Source: Campylobacterota bacterium (lineage in GTDB: Bacteria; Campylobacterota; Campylobacteria; Campylobacterales; Sulfurimonadaceae). From it: a stretch of 49,206 nt of DNA. Both the position numbers and the translations under genes were made by a program. Each line of letters starts with the position of its first letter. Positions within the stretch are counted from its first letter, which is position 1. The stretch covers positions 1 to 49,206 of the forward strand of contig JBFMGG010000011.1 in NCBI GenBank assembly GCA_040752835.1. The letters are read 5' to 3'. The notes under the pieces were generated by a model. It made no database searches and had not been told where the DNA came from. It worked only from the letters and a program-made list of their open reading frames with translations. Below are positions 15,898 through 26,347 of this stretch, piece after piece.

Positions 15898-18800
15898 ATG
15901 AAAAAATTGCTCATTTTCAAGTCACTGTCGGCGGGGCTCCTCCTTTACGGCGTCGTGGGCTTTTTCGCCGTTCCCTACGCTATCAAAAACGTCGTTCCCC
16001 AAAAAGTTTCCGAAGCGACGAAGGGGGGGCAGTTGTCGGTTCGCTCCGCCGCGTTCAATCCGTTTACGTTTCATCTGAAACTCGAGGGGGTGGTATTTAA
16101 AACTCCCCGGGGCGGAGACCTTTTTGCCATGAAACAAATGGCTCTCAACGCCGATCCGCTCGATTATCTCTGGAGAGGGGGATGGGTAGTCAAGCACGTC
16201 GTCTTGAACGAACCCGAAATCGCGATTCACCGTGGGAAAGACGGTGCGTTCAATTTTGCCTTCCTGACCGAGCCCGGATCGTCGCAGGAGAGCGAGAAGG
16301 GCCCTTCCGAACCGCCGAAACTCCTGATCAAACGATTCGTTCTCAAAGACGGTGCGCTCGATTACCGCGATTATGCAAAGGGAAAAGCCTACACCCTGGG
16401 GGTCGGGCCGATCGGATTTTCGCTCGATAACATCGATTTGCGCGATCTTTCGGCCGCCGAAGGGAAGCTCCGCCTTTACGCCTCGATTAATGATGGGGGT
16501 TTTGTCGATCTCAAAGGGAAACTTGACGCGCTTTCGCCGTTGAAAATCGGGGGCAGCGTCGCGTTCGATTCGGGGAAACTCTATACCCCCTGGCGCTATT
16601 TTCGGGATCAATTTCCGATCGAGGTTGCCGACGGCAGTGCCGCGTTCGGATTCGATTACCGCTTTGACGGCAGCGACGTCAACGCCACCGAAATCTCGCG
16701 GCTCCGTTTCGACGTCAACCGGCTGCGGATCATCCCCAAGGGGGAAAACCGTAACCTGCTGACCCTGGGGTCACTCCGTTTGAGCGACGGAAAGCTCCTT
16801 CCGATGCGTCGGCATTTCGAGGCGGGGTCGCTGGCGCTGGAAGGGTTGAACGTGAGTGCGACCCGCGGGGCCGACGGAGAGATCGACTGGCTCCGATACG
16901 CGGGCAAAATTCAAAAGGCGTTTCCGGCCGATCCGGCGAAGAAAACCGCCCCCTCCGTCCCGTGGGATTTCCGGATCGGGAGCGTTTCGCTGGCGGGAAC
17001 CGGTCTGGTGTGGAACGACAACGCCCCGCAGCACCCTTACACCCTGAGCCTTTCGAACGGCCGGCTGCGTACGGGGGCAGTCACCGCCGATCCCAAAAAG
17101 CCGCTGGAGCTTTCGCTCGCAACCGACGCGATCCGGATGGTTCGCAGCGCTGATGGGGCAAGCGTCGCCGGGATCGATGCGATTGCGGTCGACGGGGTGA
17201 GTATCCGTCGCGAAGGACGGTTTGCGGAGGTGGGGAAAGTGAGCCTTTCGGCTCCCGAAATTTCGCTCAAACGGCTCAGGGACGGATCGATCGATCTGAT
17301 GGGGTATCTTTACCGCCCTGCGCACCCCGCCGCCGTATCGCCGCGAGAGACGAACGACGCAGGGGGCTGGGGTTACCGGGTCGGAGAGATTTCCCTGAGC
17401 GATGCCCGGGCATCGCTCGTCGACGAAGTTCCCGCCCGAAAAGTCGTGCTCGGGATCGATCGGCTCAACGCCACGCTCAGAGGATTCGAGAGCAACCCCG
17501 ATACGCCCAACGATTTCGCGCTGAACGGACGGCTCAACGCCCTGAGCACCCTGGAATTCAACGGGAAGTTCGTCCGCTCGTCGCTCAACAGCAGCGGTAT
17601 GTTCGACGTCCGCCATCTCAATCTTGCATGGTTCGATCCCTATCTTGAACCTTCCACGTACGCATCGCTGCGGCGCGGCGATCTCTCCGTTAGCGGAAAC
17701 TACGGCTACACGGGATCACGTGCGACGGTAAAAGGGAAACTTGCGCTCAACGACTGGGTACTCAACGATACGCGCGACGATTCGGTGTTGCTGGGATGGA
17801 ATACGATCGGCGTCACCCCTTTTGCCTACGCCTATCCCGACAACCGGCTCAAAATCAACCATCTTGCCATCGACGGCCTCTACGTCAATGCTCTCATCGA
17901 CGAGAAAAAGGTGCTCAATTTCTCGACATTGGCCAAAGCGCAGCGCAAAGAGGGCGGCAAAGCTTCAGGCGGATCGTCGGGCAACCCGTTCGGTCTGGAT
18001 GTGGTCAAACTCCTCGTGCGCGACAGCAGCGCCACCTTCAGCGACCGTTCGCTCCCGCTGCCGTTCAAGACGTACATCCACGATCTCGAAGGCTCGGTGA
18101 TGGGGATTTCGACGACGAAAAACGTTACCACCTTCGTCAAGCTCCGAGGGGGTGTCGACCAATACGGCCTGGCCAAAATCGACGGGCAGCTCAACACGAA
18201 GGCGCCGAAACGCTTTACCGACCTCAAGGTGGCGTTCGACAACCTCGATCTTCCCCGTTATACCCCCTACTCCCTCCAGTTCCTGGGATACAGGATCGAC
18301 GGCGGGAAGCTTTTCCTGAACCTGGGGTACAAGATCGATGAAGGGCAGCTCAAGGGGGAGAACAAAGTGGTCATCCGCCAGATCGAGCTGGGAGAGGAAA
18401 AAGAGGGGGGCAGCCCGTGGCCGATGCGGCTGGTGGTTGCCCTGCTCGAAGATTCCGACGGGGTCATCGACATCGATTTGCCGGTGGTGGGGGACGTCAA
18501 CAAACCCGATTTCAAATACGGTCAGGTGGTGTGGCAGGTGATCACGAACCTCTTTACCAAGGCGGTGACCTCGCCGTTCAGGCTCCTGGGATCGTTGCTC
18601 GGGATCGAGGACGATTCGCTCGCTTCGATCGATTTCGAAGGGGGATCGGCTCTGCTGCAGCCGCCGCAGCGCGAAAAGCTCGACAAGCTCGTGACGGTAC
18701 TCCAAAAACGGCCCAAGCTGAATCTCGAAGTCTACGGCGGATGGAACGACGAGGCCGACGGTTACGCCCTGCGCGGGGAAAAACTGCTCAGCCAGGCGCT

Positions 18801-19170
18801 CAAAACCGATAAAACCCTCAAAGCCGATTCGCCCAATGCGCTTCCGCTGGATGTTTTGGAGGAGATGGCCGAAGATGCGCTCGAGCGCAAAGAGCTCAGG
18901 GCGCTACGCGGTGAGTTGGAGAAAAAGTATCCCGAAGAGGCGGCTTACGTCCGCCACTACAGCGCGGCGTTGATCGAGCGGCTTATTCCCCTGCAGCCGT
19001 TGCAGCCTCAGGAACTCGAGGCACTTGCGCAGCGACGTTCCGAGGCGATTCACGCGCATCTGGCCAAAACGGCGGGGATGGAGAAGCGGATCGTTCTCAA
19101 AGGCAGCGAGAAAGCAGCCCTTGGACAGACCAAAGAGGTCCCCGTGCGGATGAACGTCATCGTTCCGTAA
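15898..19170 (+). CDS. DUF748 / AsmA-like envelope protein
   Basis: The 1090-residue protein has an N-terminal membrane anchor (about 7-27) followed by a very long beta-rich region with repeated blocks such as [12 protein letters not shown] and [16 protein letters not shown], typical of DUF748. These belong to the AsmA/TamB group of rod-like periplasmic proteins thought to carry lipids between membranes. Residues about 915-965 ([18 protein letters not shown], then a [18 protein letters not shown]-like block) resemble a weak OmpA-type domain. An AAAAGGGG site precedes the ATG. The gene is monocistronic, with a hairpin after the stop. Function in this organism is inferred from the family only. 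Confidence 0.8.
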   Translation: MKKLLIFKSLSAGLLLYGVVGFFAVPYAIKNVVPQKVSEATKGGQLSVRSAAFNPFTFHLKLEGVVFKTPRGGDLFAMKQMALNADPLDYLWRGGWVVKHVVLNEPEIAIHRGKDGAFNFAFLTEPGSSQESEKGPSEPPKLLIKRFVLKDGALDYRDYAKGKAYTLGVGPIGFSLDNIDLRDLSAAEGKLRLYASINDGGFVDLKGKLDALSPLKIGGSVAFDSGKLYTPWRYFRDQFPIEVADGSAAFGFDYRFDGSDVNATEISRLRFDVNRLRIIPKGENRNLLTLGSLRLSDGKLLPMRRHFEAGSLALEGLNVSATRGADGEIDWLRYAGKIQKAFPADPAKKTAPSVPWDFRIGSVSLAGTGLVWNDNAPQHPYTLSLSNGRLRTGAVTADPKKPLELSLATDAIRMVRSADGASVAGIDAIAVDGVSIRREGRFAEVGKVSLSAPEISLKRLRDGSIDLMGYLYRPAHPAAVSPRETNDAGGWGYRVGEISLSDARASLVDEVPARKVVLGIDRLNATLRGFESNPDTPNDFALNGRLNALSTLEFNGKFVRSSLNSSGMFDVRHLNLAWFDPYLEPSTYASLRRGDLSVSGNYGYTGSRATVKGKLALNDWVLNDTRDDSVLLGWNTIGVTPFAYAYPDNRLKINHLAIDGLYVNALIDEKKVLNFSTLAKAQRKEGGKASGGSSGNPFGLDVVKLLVRDSSATFSDRSLPLPFKTYIHDLEGSVMGISTTKNVTTFVKLRGGVDQYGLAKIDGQLNTKAPKRFTDLKVAFDNLDLPRYTPYSLQFLGYRIDGGKLFLNLGYKIDEGQLKGENKVVIRQIELGEEKEGGSPWPMRLVVALLEDSDGVIDIDLPVVGDVNKPDFKYGQVVWQVITNLFTKAVTSPFRLLGSLLGIEDDSLASIDFEGGSALLQPPQREKLDKLVTVLQKRPKLNLEVYGGWNDEADGYALRGEKLLSQALKTDKTLKADSPNALPLDVLEEMAEDALERKELRALRGELEKKYPEEAAYVRHYSAALIERLIPLQPLQPQELEALAQRRSEAIHAHLAKTAGMEKRIVLKGSEKAALGQTKEVPVRMNVIVP

Positions 19171-19190
19171 AAATGAATATGTTGTTCAAT

Positions 19191-19214
19191 CGGGCTGATT
19201 TTTAAAATCGCCCG
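19191..19214 (+). terminator. Hairpin after the DUF748 gene
   Basis: CGGGC at 19191-19195 pairs with GCCCG at 19210-19214, and inside it GATT pairs with AATC, leaving one bulged T. This long, almost perfect hairpin starts 20 bases past the stop. It is not followed by a T run, so termination is probable but not certain. Confidence 0.5.
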
Positions 19215-19222
19215 AATCTCCC

Positions 19223-19228
19223 TATAAT
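19223..19228 (+). promoter_or_regulatory. -10 box for the YeiH-type gene
   Basis: TATAAT at 19223-19228 lies 27 bases before the ATG at 19256 and directly after the DUF748 hairpin. No good -35 box is visible. Confidence 0.45.
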
Positions 19229-19255
19229 TGCGTAATTTTTTTCAAGGAGTCCTGC

Positions 19256-20335
19256 ATGCCGTTTTCACCCGCAAAACGCAAAGACACCCTCAGCGGCATC
19301 CTTTTCGTGGCGATTTTCGCTGCGGCCGCCACGATGATCGCCGAGACGAGTCTCATCAAAAATCTCGGGATATCGCCGCTGGTCGTGGGGATCGTGATCG
19401 GTATCTTTTACGCGAATACCCTGCATAACCGCATCCCCTCCGCCTGGGAGGGGGGGATCACCTTTTCGGGGAAAAAGATCCTCCGTTTTGCGATCGTCTT
19501 TTACGGTTTCAGGATCACGTTCCAGGAGATCGCCGAGGTGGGGATGGAAGGATTTATGGTGTCGCTCATCATGCTTGCTTCGACGTTCGTTCTGGGGACC
19601 TGGCTGGGACAGAAGCTCTTTAAAATGGACCGCGACACGTCGATGCTGACAGCATCGGGAGCCTCCGTTTGCGGCGCGGCGGCGGTATTGGCGACCGAGC
19701 CCGTCCTCAAGGCCGAAGAGCACAAGGCGGCGATCGCCGTCTCGATGGTCGTACTGTTCGGAACGATCGCAATGTTCTTGTATCCGGCTCTTTACAGCGC
19801 GGGGGTATTCGCCGGGATGGATGACCGCACATTCGGTATTTTCGTCGGAGGGACAATCCACGAAGTGGCGCAGGTCGTCGCCGTCGGCGGTGCGTACGGA
19901 AAAGAGGCATCCGACGCGGCGGTGATCGTCAAAATGACCCGGGTCATCATGATTGCGCCGATGTTGATTCTGCTGGGGATGTATCTCTCCTACACGGCCC
20001 GCAAAAGCGGTGCGGCAGGGGGCGGAGTCAAGCTCGTGATCCCGTGGTTCGCGGTCTACTTTGTCGGGATGGCCGGTGTCAATTCCCTGCTGTCGCAGTA
20101 CGGGTCGGCCCACGCGGGCGAAGCGATCGCGACGACGATTCAAAATGCCGTTTCGGCGATCAACATCATCGATACGTTTTTGCTGACCATGGCGATGACG
20201 GCGCTGGGGATGGGGACCCGCTTTGCGAAGTTCAAAGGGCTTGGGCTTGCCCCCCTCTACACCGCGGGAGCGATGTTCGCATGGCTTCTCATCGGCGGAT
20301 ATTTCATCACGATGTGGGTTGTAGCCACATTCTGA
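19256..20335 (+). CDS. YeiH-family (UPF0324) putative sulfate exporter
   Basis: The 359-residue integral membrane protein has about ten hydrophobic segments and the family blocks GISPLVVGIVIGIFYAN, GKKILRFAIVFYGFRIT and SGASVCGAAAVLATEPV. YeiH-family proteins are annotated as putative sulfate exporters from limited evidence. Export of sulfate or a related anion would suit a sulfur-oxidising lifestyle, but substrate is inference. The ATG follows AGGAG. The gene is monocistronic and converges with a hydrolase gene across a terminator hairpin. Confidence 0.87.
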   Translation: MPFSPAKRKDTLSGILFVAIFAAAATMIAETSLIKNLGISPLVVGIVIGIFYANTLHNRIPSAWEGGITFSGKKILRFAIVFYGFRITFQEIAEVGMEGFMVSLIMLASTFVLGTWLGQKLFKMDRDTSMLTASGASVCGAAAVLATEPVLKAEEHKAAIAVSMVVLFGTIAMFLYPALYSAGVFAGMDDRTFGIFVGGTIHEVAQVVAVGGAYGKEASDAAVIVKMTRVIMIAPMLILLGMYLSYTARKSGAAGGGVKLVIPWFAVYFVGMAGVNSLLSQYGSAHAGEAIATTIQNAVSAINIIDTFLLTMAMTALGMGTRFAKFKGLGLAPLYTAGAMFAWLLIGGYFITMWVVATF

Positions 20336-20375
20336 TAGCGCGAGCGAGCATATTCCGCCCTGCTCGTTGCAAGCT

Positions 20376-20406
20376 TTTCCAAGGTTGAAATTTTCGGCCT
20401 TGGAAA
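20376..20406. terminator. Bidirectional terminator between convergent genes
   Basis: TTTCCAAGG at 20376-20384 and CCTTGGAAA at 20398-20406 form a perfect 9-base stem with a 13-base loop. It lies between the ends of the YeiH-type gene and the GDSL hydrolase gene. A smaller hairpin, CGAGCA with TGCTCG, lies at about 20344-20366. Confidence 0.6.
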
Positions 20407-20466
20407 CTTCCCTCCGGTTGTGCTGCATACCGACATCAAATCTTCATCTCTTTTCCCAGCCAACAT

Positions 20467-21093
20467 TCACTCTACCCGATAGTGTTCCCGCAACACCTTC
20501 TCGACCGCTTCGGCGATTTGTGCATATCCCGCCGCATTGGGGTGGACGTAGTCGCTTTTGGTCCGATTGTCGCCCAGTACCTCCGAGAGGCGCTCTTTTT
20601 CGATCGGGACGGCGAAGCGTTCGGCGATCTCTTCGTATGCCGGATGAGCGTCCAGGCCGATCAGGGAGAATTGCGGGACGGCGATCAGCACCACGCCGAT
20701 ACCCCGACCCTGCAAGATCCGGATCATCGATTCGAGGTTACGGCGCATTTGTTTTTCGTCTTGTTTTTTCAGGATGTCATTTCCACCGTGGCAGAGCAGC
20801 ACGAGCCCCGGACGGTGCCGATCGAGGAGCGTCTTTAGCCGCTTGAGCCCCTCTTTGGAACCTTCTCCGGGAAGGCCCGCATTGATGACGTTTTTTCCGA
20901 TCCGCTGTGCGAGCCGGTCGGGATAGCTTTCTCCTTTGGCGGCGCCCGTACCGTAGGTGAGCGAATCGCCGAAGGCCAGGATCACGTTCGGAAGCGGGGG
21001 GAGAGGAGCGGCGGGAGAGGCCGCTTGTTTAATCGCGAAGGCAATCGTCAGCGCGGCGAGAACGAGCGCGAAGAGGAGCGGCGTGCGGCTCAT
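20467..21093 (-). CDS. GDSL/SGNH hydrolase (TesA-like esterase)
   Basis: The 208-residue protein has an N-terminal hydrophobic segment (5-23), so it is exported or anchored. The catalytic blocks are FGDSLTYG (S44), the block I glycine in NAGLPGEGS, HGGND (N105) and DYVHPN (D181, H184). It resembles TesA, a periplasmic lysophospholipase and thioesterase. The start is the ATG at 21093, which overlaps the comM stop as ATGA. A longer frame from 21270 lacks family similarity. It is the last gene of the tig operon run. Confidence 0.9.
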   Translation of the reverse strand: MSRTPLLFALVLAALTIAFAIKQAASPAAPLPPLPNVILAFGDSLTYGTGAAKGESYPDRLAQRIGKNVINAGLPGEGSKEGLKRLKTLLDRHRPGLVLLCHGGNDILKKQDEKQMRRNLESMIRILQGRGIGVVLIAVPQFSLIGLDAHPAYEEIAERFAVPIEKERLSEVLGDNRTKSDYVHPNAAGYAQIAEAVEKVLREHYRVE

Positions 21094-22598
21094 GAGCGTC
21101 GCCGGAAGCTCAGCGCTTCGAGAAGGTGGCTTTTTCGGATATCGTCGCTCGCTTCGAGATCGGCAATTGTGCGGGCGACTTTGAGCAGTCGCGTGACCGC
21201 CCGGAATGAGAGTCCGAAGCGTCCTATCGCCTGATCGACCACCTGATGGCCTTCGGGGTCGAGGGTGCAATGCCGGGCCACTTCTTCGTCGCTCAAGGCA
21301 CCGTTTAGGCGGTGCTGCCCCCGGTGTTTTTGACGCAGGAACGCTTCGCGCACGCGGGCATGGAATTCCCGGGAGGGGAGGCCGGGTTTGTCCTCGGCGC
21401 TGATCGGATGCATCTGAACGTACAGGTCGATCCGATCCAGAAACGGATCGGAGAGGCGTGCGCGGTAACGGGCGATTTCGGTGTCGGAACAGCGGCAGGG
21501 AGTCGTCGTGCTGAACAGATTGCCGCAGGGGCAGGGATTCATCGCCGCGACGAACAAAAAATCGGCTTCGTAGGTGACTTTGGCGTTGACGCGGGATATG
21601 CGGATACGACGGTCTTCGAGGGGTTCACGGAGCGCTTCAAGCACCGTTTTCGAAAAATGGGGGAGTTCGTCGAAAAACAATATGCCGTTGTGTGCCAATC
21701 CCACCTCGCCGATTTGGGCTTTGTGGGTTCCGCCTCCGAAGATGCTGGCCCCGGTACTCGTGTGGTGGGGTGATCGAAACGGTCGCAGAGGGGTGAAAGA
21801 GGGTTCTTTTCCCTCCAGGATTTCGAGTTTGGCACAATCGAGCATTTCGTGGTTGTGCAGCGGGGGGAGAATGTGGCGGAGGCGTTTGGCAATCATCGAT
21901 TTCCCGCTTCCGGGAGAGCCTTCGAGCAACAGATTGTGCATCCCCGCCGCGGCGATGAGGGCAGAGCGTTTGGCGTGCTCCTGTCCCCGGATATCGCGAA
22001 AATCGAGAGGATACTCTTCGTGATAGAAATAGGGTTCTCCTTCGTGATCGAGGCGTTCGAAATCAAACGAGGAACATTCTGCGGGTTCGGGTGCGGCGAC
22101 GCCGCGAAGGAGCTCGAGGGTTTGGGTAAGACTCGAAACGCCGTAAAAAGAGATCCCCGGGATTTTGGAGAGTTTCGCAATACTGACCTCGGGGACGATC
22201 GCGCGGCGTATCGAGCCTTGATTGGCCAGCGAGAGTATGATCGGATAGAGGAGGGCGTTTTCGGTTACGCTGCCGTCCAGCCCGAGCTCCCCGAACACAT
22301 ACCATCCTTCGGTCGATTCTTCACCGCTTCCCAGGGCGATCAGCGCCGCGATGGCCAGATCGAAATGGGACCCCTCCTTGCGCAGGTCGCTGGGTGCGAG
22401 ATTGACGGTGAGGCGTTTGGGGGGAAAGGTGAAGCCGTTTCCCAGCAGGGCCGATTTCACCCGCTCTTTGGATTCGTTGATGGCGGTATTGGCCATTCCG
22501 ACGATGGTAAAGGCGGGGAGCCCTTTGGTCGCGGTGAACTGGACTTCGACGGGTTTGGCGTCGATCCCCTCGAATGTGGCGCACAGTAGCTGTTTCAT
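21090..22598 (-). CDS. comM: YifB/ComM-family AAA+ helicase (Mg chelatase-like)
   Basis: The 502-residue protein has an N-terminal Lon-like fold (1-170), an AAA+ Mg-chelatase-like ATPase with Walker A GSPGSGKS (227-234) and Walker B ILFFDELP, and a C-terminal Mg-chelatase subdomain. ComM is a hexameric helicase that helps branch migration when naturally taken-up DNA recombines. Its presence suggests competence for transformation, which is common in the phylum. It lies after def in the same order I recall from Helicobacter. A 100-base gap separates it from def, with an AT-rich stretch that may hold its own promoter. Confidence 0.93.
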   Translation of the reverse strand: MKQLLCATFEGIDAKPVEVQFTATKGLPAFTIVGMANTAINESKERVKSALLGNGFTFPPKRLTVNLAPSDLRKEGSHFDLAIAALIALGSGEESTEGWYVFGELGLDGSVTENALLYPIILSLANQGSIRRAIVPEVSIAKLSKIPGISFYGVSSLTQTLELLRGVAAPEPAECSSFDFERLDHEGEPYFYHEEYPLDFRDIRGQEHAKRSALIAAAGMHNLLLEGSPGSGKSMIAKRLRHILPPLHNHEMLDCAKLEILEGKEPSFTPLRPFRSPHHTSTGASIFGGGTHKAQIGEVGLAHNGILFFDELPHFSKTVLEALREPLEDRRIRISRVNAKVTYEADFLFVAAMNPCPCGNLFSTTTPCRCSDTEIARYRARLSDPFLDRIDLYVQMHPISAEDKPGLPSREFHARVREAFLRQKHRGQHRLNGALSDEEVARHCTLDPEGHQVVDQAIGRFGLSFRAVTRLLKVARTIADLEASDDIRKSHLLEALSFRRRS

Positions 22599-22698
22599 CG
22601 CAAAGTACCGTTATGGGATTTGAGGGATATTGTAACCGGAAAATGTTATTTTTGGGTAAATATTGCAAAATGCAAACAGGAAAGGGAGGGGCAAGAGG

Positions 22699-23214
22699 CT
22701 ATTTTTTCTCTTTTTGGGCCCGTTTATACTCTTTTTCAAATTTTTTTCGGCGGTTGTAGGAGAGTTTTTCGATAAACAGTTTGCCGTCGAGATGGTCGAT
22801 TTCATGCTGAATCGCGATGCAGAGCAGTTCGTCCGCTTCGAGTACGCACGCTTCGCCGAAACGGTTCTGGTAATGAAGCGTCAGCGTCTCGTAGCGTTCG
22901 ACGTCCTCGTAAAACCCCGGAACACTCAGACACCCTTCCTGGTAGAGCGTGGTGCCGCGCGGATTGTGGATAACCGGGTTGATGATCTCGATCAGACGCT
23001 CGCGCGGCTGGTTCCCTTCTTCGTCGGGTATGCACAGTATCAGCGCGCGGATCGGATTGGCGACCTGGATGGCGGCGAGGCCGATGCCGTTGGAGAGCAT
23101 CATCGTGTCAAACATGTCGTCGAGGAAGCGGTGCAGCGTTTCGTCGAACTCGGTGACGGGGGAAGATACGGTTTTGAGAATCTTATTGGGGTAGGTGATG
23201 ATCGGGAGAATCAT
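22699..23214 (-). CDS. def: Peptide deformylase
   Basis: The 171-residue metalloenzyme removes the formyl group from nascent proteins. All three motifs are present: NGIGLAAIQ (42-50), EGCLS (C95) and QHEIDH (H137, E138, H141). The lysine-rich tail is usual for the phylum. The start is the ATG at 23214, after GGGAG; a frame from 23268 overruns the preceding gene. Seven bases separate it from the GGDEF gene upstream. Confidence 0.96.
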   Translation of the reverse strand: MILPIITYPNKILKTVSSPVTEFDETLHRFLDDMFDTMMLSNGIGLAAIQVANPIRALILCIPDEEGNQPRERLIEIINPVIHNPRGTTLYQEGCLSVPGFYEDVERYETLTLHYQNRFGEACVLEADELLCIAIQHEIDHLDGKLFIEKLSYNRRKKFEKEYKRAQKEKK

Positions 23215-23221
23215 GAAAGCC

Positions 23222-24286
23222 TTATTCGTTGCCGGTTGCGACCATGTAGCGCAGTTTCGGATTCTCATCGGCCAGATTCATCGCATCGAGGGTATTGACG
23301 AGAGTCTGCTCAACCCCTTCGGCCGCCGTCATTTCGGCGATCCCGATCGCGATGCGCAGCTGAATCTCTTTTTCGGCCAGAAAGAAATTGCTCGAAGCGA
23401 CCAGGTCGTACAGACGCTCGGACGCGCGTTTGGCGCTTTCGATGTCGGTATGTTTGAGGACCATCGCGAACACCCCTTCACCGTAATGGGCGACGATATC
23501 GCTGCGGCGGGAGGTTTTGAGCAGCAGCCGCGCGACGGTGCGGATCATCAGCTGCTGTGCTTTCTCGCTTTGGATAATCGAGCTGGTCTCTTTGGAAAGG
23601 CGTACGGTGATGAGAGAGCTTTTGTGTTTGAATTCGTCGATGAGATTGCGCTCCTGCTCGAGTTTGGTGAGAAGATAGCGTTTGTTGTAGACGCCGTACT
23701 GGTTGTCGAAAATCGTTTCGTTCTCGACCTGTCGGACGATCCCCGCGGTCTCGTCGTACACGGTTTTCATGTGCGTGACCTGTTTTTTGAGGATTGCGCT
23801 GAGCTTGTTGACGTCGTTGCTCAGCGAGGAGAGCAGATCACTGGCCCCCGCTACGGTCGGGACGCTTTTCATCTCTTCTTTGCGTTTGTCGAGGATTTTT
23901 TCCATCAACGCGATGTTTTTGTAGAGGGTGGCACTGAGCTGCAGGATGTTTTTGATCGAGAGAAAACCCTGCTTCAGGTTTTTTTCGAGTTCGACACTTT
24001 TGTCGTCATGGTTATCCTCTTCAAGTTCCAGGATCGAACCGATCTGGCGGCGGAGGCTTTCGCTTTTGTCTTCGAGGATGCGGTCGAAGTAGAGGGCAAA
24101 ATTATTGGGGGTCGGGGGGAGGTTGTCTGAGATCAGTGCGCTCAGAACCTCTTTCGCAAAAATTTCCAGATCGCTGGTTGGGTCACTTAAAGAACCGGTA
24201 CTGATACTCATAAAACTGTTGCTCCCGTCAGGATTGGTTTGGGCGGCAGGCCGCGGTGAGCGTTTGAGATCACTGAGACTCGCCAT
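23222..24286 (-). CDS. Degenerate GGDEF-domain protein
   Basis: The 354-residue soluble protein has an N-terminal helical region (about 40-190) and a C-terminal diguanylate-cyclase fold (about 190-345). The nucleotide-binding part is recognisable (NQYGVYNKRYL, RRSDIVAHYGEG), but the GGDEF signature is replaced by GEGVF at 269-273. The metal- and base-binding residues are therefore missing and it is probably not a cyclase. It may bind nucleotides or act as a scaffold. The ATG follows AGGGATG. It lies between clpP and def, which are adjacent in the gene order I recall from Campylobacter and Helicobacter. A small role in linking c-di-GMP to protein quality control is only a guess. Confidence 0.85.
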   Translation of the reverse strand: MASLSDLKRSPRPAAQTNPDGSNSFMSISTGSLSDPTSDLEIFAKEVLSALISDNLPPTPNNFALYFDRILEDKSESLRRQIGSILELEEDNHDDKSVELEKNLKQGFLSIKNILQLSATLYKNIALMEKILDKRKEEMKSVPTVAGASDLLSSLSNDVNKLSAILKKQVTHMKTVYDETAGIVRQVENETIFDNQYGVYNKRYLLTKLEQERNLIDEFKHKSSLITVRLSKETSSIIQSEKAQQLMIRTVARLLLKTSRRSDIVAHYGEGVFAMVLKHTDIESAKRASERLYDLVASSNFFLAEKEIQLRIAIGIAEMTAAEGVEQTLVNTLDAMNLADENPKLRYMVATGNE

Positions 24287-24299
24287 GAAACATCCCTAA

Positions 24300-24896
24300 T
24301 TATTTGTCGTCTTTTTCTTTTTGGACAAGCACTTCGTCAATGATACCATAACTTACCGCTTCTTCGGCGGACATGAAATTGTCACGGTCGGTATCTTTTT
24401 CGAGTTTTTTGACGCTTTGTCCGCAGTTGCGGGCCAAAATTTCATTCAGTTCGGCTTTCATCCGAAGAATCTCTTTGGCCTGAATTTCGATATCGGTGGC
24501 CTGGCCCTGCGCTCCGCCGAGGGGTTGGTGGATCATGATCCGCGCGTGGGGAAGGGCGTAACGTTTGCCCTTCGTCCCCGAACTGAGCAAAAAGGCGCCC
24601 ATCGACGCCGCCTGGCCGATACAGATCGTGCAGACGTCGGGACGGATATAGTTCATCGTGTCGTAGATCGCCATCCCCGAAGTGATGACGCCTCCGGGCG
24701 AGTTGATGTAGAAGTAGATGTCCTTGGTCGGATCTTCCGCTTCCAGGAAAAGCAGCTGCGCGACGATGGAAGAGGATACGGCATCGTTGACTTCGCCGCT
24801 GAGCATGACGATACGGTCTTTAAGCAGACGCGAATAGATATCATAGGAGCGCTCTCCGCGCCCCGTCTTTTCGATGACGTAAGGGATGTAGCTCAT
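24300..24896 (-). CDS. clpP: ATP-dependent Clp protease, proteolytic subunit
   Basis: The 198-residue serine peptidase forms the double-ring chamber fed by ClpX or ClpA. The catalytic triad is S98 (GQAASMGAF), H123 ([11 protein letters not shown]) and D172 (DTDRDNF). Length and start are typical. The start codon overlaps the tig stop by one base (TAATG), so the two are translationally coupled. The GGDEF gene follows after 13 bases. Confidence 0.97.
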   Translation of the reverse strand: MSYIPYVIEKTGRGERSYDIYSRLLKDRIVMLSGEVNDAVSSSIVAQLLFLEAEDPTKDIYFYINSPGGVITSGMAIYDTMNYIRPDVCTICIGQAASMGAFLLSSGTKGKRYALPHARIMIHQPLGGAQGQATDIEIQAKEILRMKAELNEILARNCGQSVKKLEKDTDRDNFMSAEEAVSYGIIDEVLVQKEKDDK

Positions 24897-26197
24897 TAGG
24901 CCTCTTTGATTTTGTCGTTGAGCAGTTTGCTAAGGACGCGATCTTCGATCATCGCCATCTGGATCGCCGGAAGGTATCCCGATTCCTGGTAGTGTTTGTA
25001 GATCGCAGAGGGATCTTGGCCCATCTGCATCGCTTCGAAATAGATCGTCTGCATCAGTTCCTGCTCGCTGACGGCAACGTTTTCGGCGCGGGCGAGGGCA
25101 TCGACGATGAAGGTCGCTTTGACGGCGCGGCACGCGTCATCGCGGAATGTTTCACGCAGCGCTTTGACTTTTTCCGCGTCGTTGCGGAGCTCTTCGAGTT
25201 CCGCTTCGGCCATTTCACGCGCTTTTTTGTTCAGCGCCATGTCCATCTCCTGCTCGACGATGAATTCGGGAAGATCGATCGTAAACGCGTTGACGAACGT
25301 TTCCATCAGTTTCGGTTTGAGCTCGTCGTTGTAGATTTTGCTCATCTCTTCGCTCTCGAGCTGCTCTTTGACTTTTTCTTTGAGCATGTCGAGGTTGGCG
25401 TCGTCATATCCGGGGAGCATTTTTTTGGCGAGTTCGTCGTCGATGCTGACCGCTTCTTTGGCCTGGATCGCATTGACTTTGACTTTGAACTGGGCCGGTT
25501 TGCCCGCGAGTTTGCTTCCGCCGTAGTTTTCGGGGAACGTCACGTCGATCGTTTTTTCTTCCCCTTTTTTCATACCGATCACCTGGTCTTCAAAACCGGG
25601 GATGAACTGGCCGCTTCCGAGGCGGAGGCTGAACCCTTCGGCTTTTCCTCCCTCGAACGCTTCACCGTCGACGAATCCTTCGAAATCGATCAGGGCCGCG
25701 TCACCGCTGATCAGCGCTCTGTCTTCTTCGACGTTGACGAAGGGGGCCTGTGCGGTTGCGAGCTCTTCGATGCGCTGCATGACGGCTTCGTCGCTGATTG
25801 CGGGCTTGGCGACTTCGGGAACCATGGCGGCGTAATCGCCCAGTTCGATCGCCGGGCGGATCGCCAGGGTCACTTCGACGTCGATGCCGTTGTCGTTTTT
25901 ATCGAATTTGGTGATCTGGGGTTCGCCGATCAGGGCGCTTGCCGCGATCTCCATCGCTTTGAGCCCTTCGTCGAGCAGGTCGCGGAGCGCTTGCGCTTCG
26001 GCGTCTTGTACCAGGCGGTCACCGTATTGTTTTTTGACGGCGCTGACGGGCACTTTTCCTTTGCGGAAACCGGCGATTTTGGCCTCTTTGCTGAGCTGGT
26101 TGGCGATTTTTTCGATGTTGGCATCGATGGTATTGCGGGTGATGGCTGCGTTGATTTTGGCGTTCGCAGAGTCGATTTTATTCGTTGTGATTTGCAT
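24896..26197 (-). CDS. tig: Trigger factor
   Basis: The 433-residue ribosome-bound chaperone folds nascent chains. It has the N-terminal ribosome-binding domain (GFRKGKVP signature), the FKBP-type prolyl isomerase domain (about 150-245, with [18 protein letters not shown]) and the long helical C-terminal domain. The start is the ATG at 26197, with AAGGGA upstream; a frame from 26242 runs into the promoter. tig-clpP is a classic pair, and folE diverges across a 150-base gap, the same arrangement I recall from Campylobacter jejuni. Confidence 0.96.
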   Translation of the reverse strand: MQITTNKIDSANAKINAAITRNTIDANIEKIANQLSKEAKIAGFRKGKVPVSAVKKQYGDRLVQDAEAQALRDLLDEGLKAMEIAASALIGEPQITKFDKNDNGIDVEVTLAIRPAIELGDYAAMVPEVAKPAISDEAVMQRIEELATAQAPFVNVEEDRALISGDAALIDFEGFVDGEAFEGGKAEGFSLRLGSGQFIPGFEDQVIGMKKGEEKTIDVTFPENYGGSKLAGKPAQFKVKVNAIQAKEAVSIDDELAKKMLPGYDDANLDMLKEKVKEQLESEEMSKIYNDELKPKLMETFVNAFTIDLPEFIVEQEMDMALNKKAREMAEAELEELRNDAEKVKALRETFRDDACRAVKATFIVDALARAENVAVSEQELMQTIYFEAMQMGQDPSAIYKHYQESGYLPAIQMAMIEDRVLSKLLNDKIKEA

Positions 26198-26241
26198 TGA
26201 ATCCCTTTGTTGTCGTTGTCTTGACAGACTAAATGGGGGCA

Positions 26242-26270
26242 ATAATACCCAAAATGCTCTGATAAGTCCA
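26242..26270 (-). promoter_or_regulatory. Promoter of the tig operon
   Basis: On the minus strand TGGACT (26265-26270) and TATTAT (26242-26247) are separated by 17 bases, and the -10 box lies 45 bases upstream of the tig start. No heat-shock operator was recognised. The folE promoter must lie to its right, with only a weak TAAAGT-like box seen. Confidence 0.45.
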
Positions 26271-26347
26271 TGAAGGATCCGTTTTGCTCATCTGCTCCTC
26301 AGCAAAAACGTGATAAAGTAAGACCATCAAGATTGGACGAGAGAACG

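Noticed and set aside
19265-20428. 387-residue open frame opposite the YeiH-type gene
   Set aside because: Full of H, R, D and G with no hydrophobic core; the opposite strand encodes a clear membrane protein family.
24992-26200. 402-residue open frame opposite tig
   Set aside because: Phenylalanine- and aspartate-rich shadow of the trigger factor gene.
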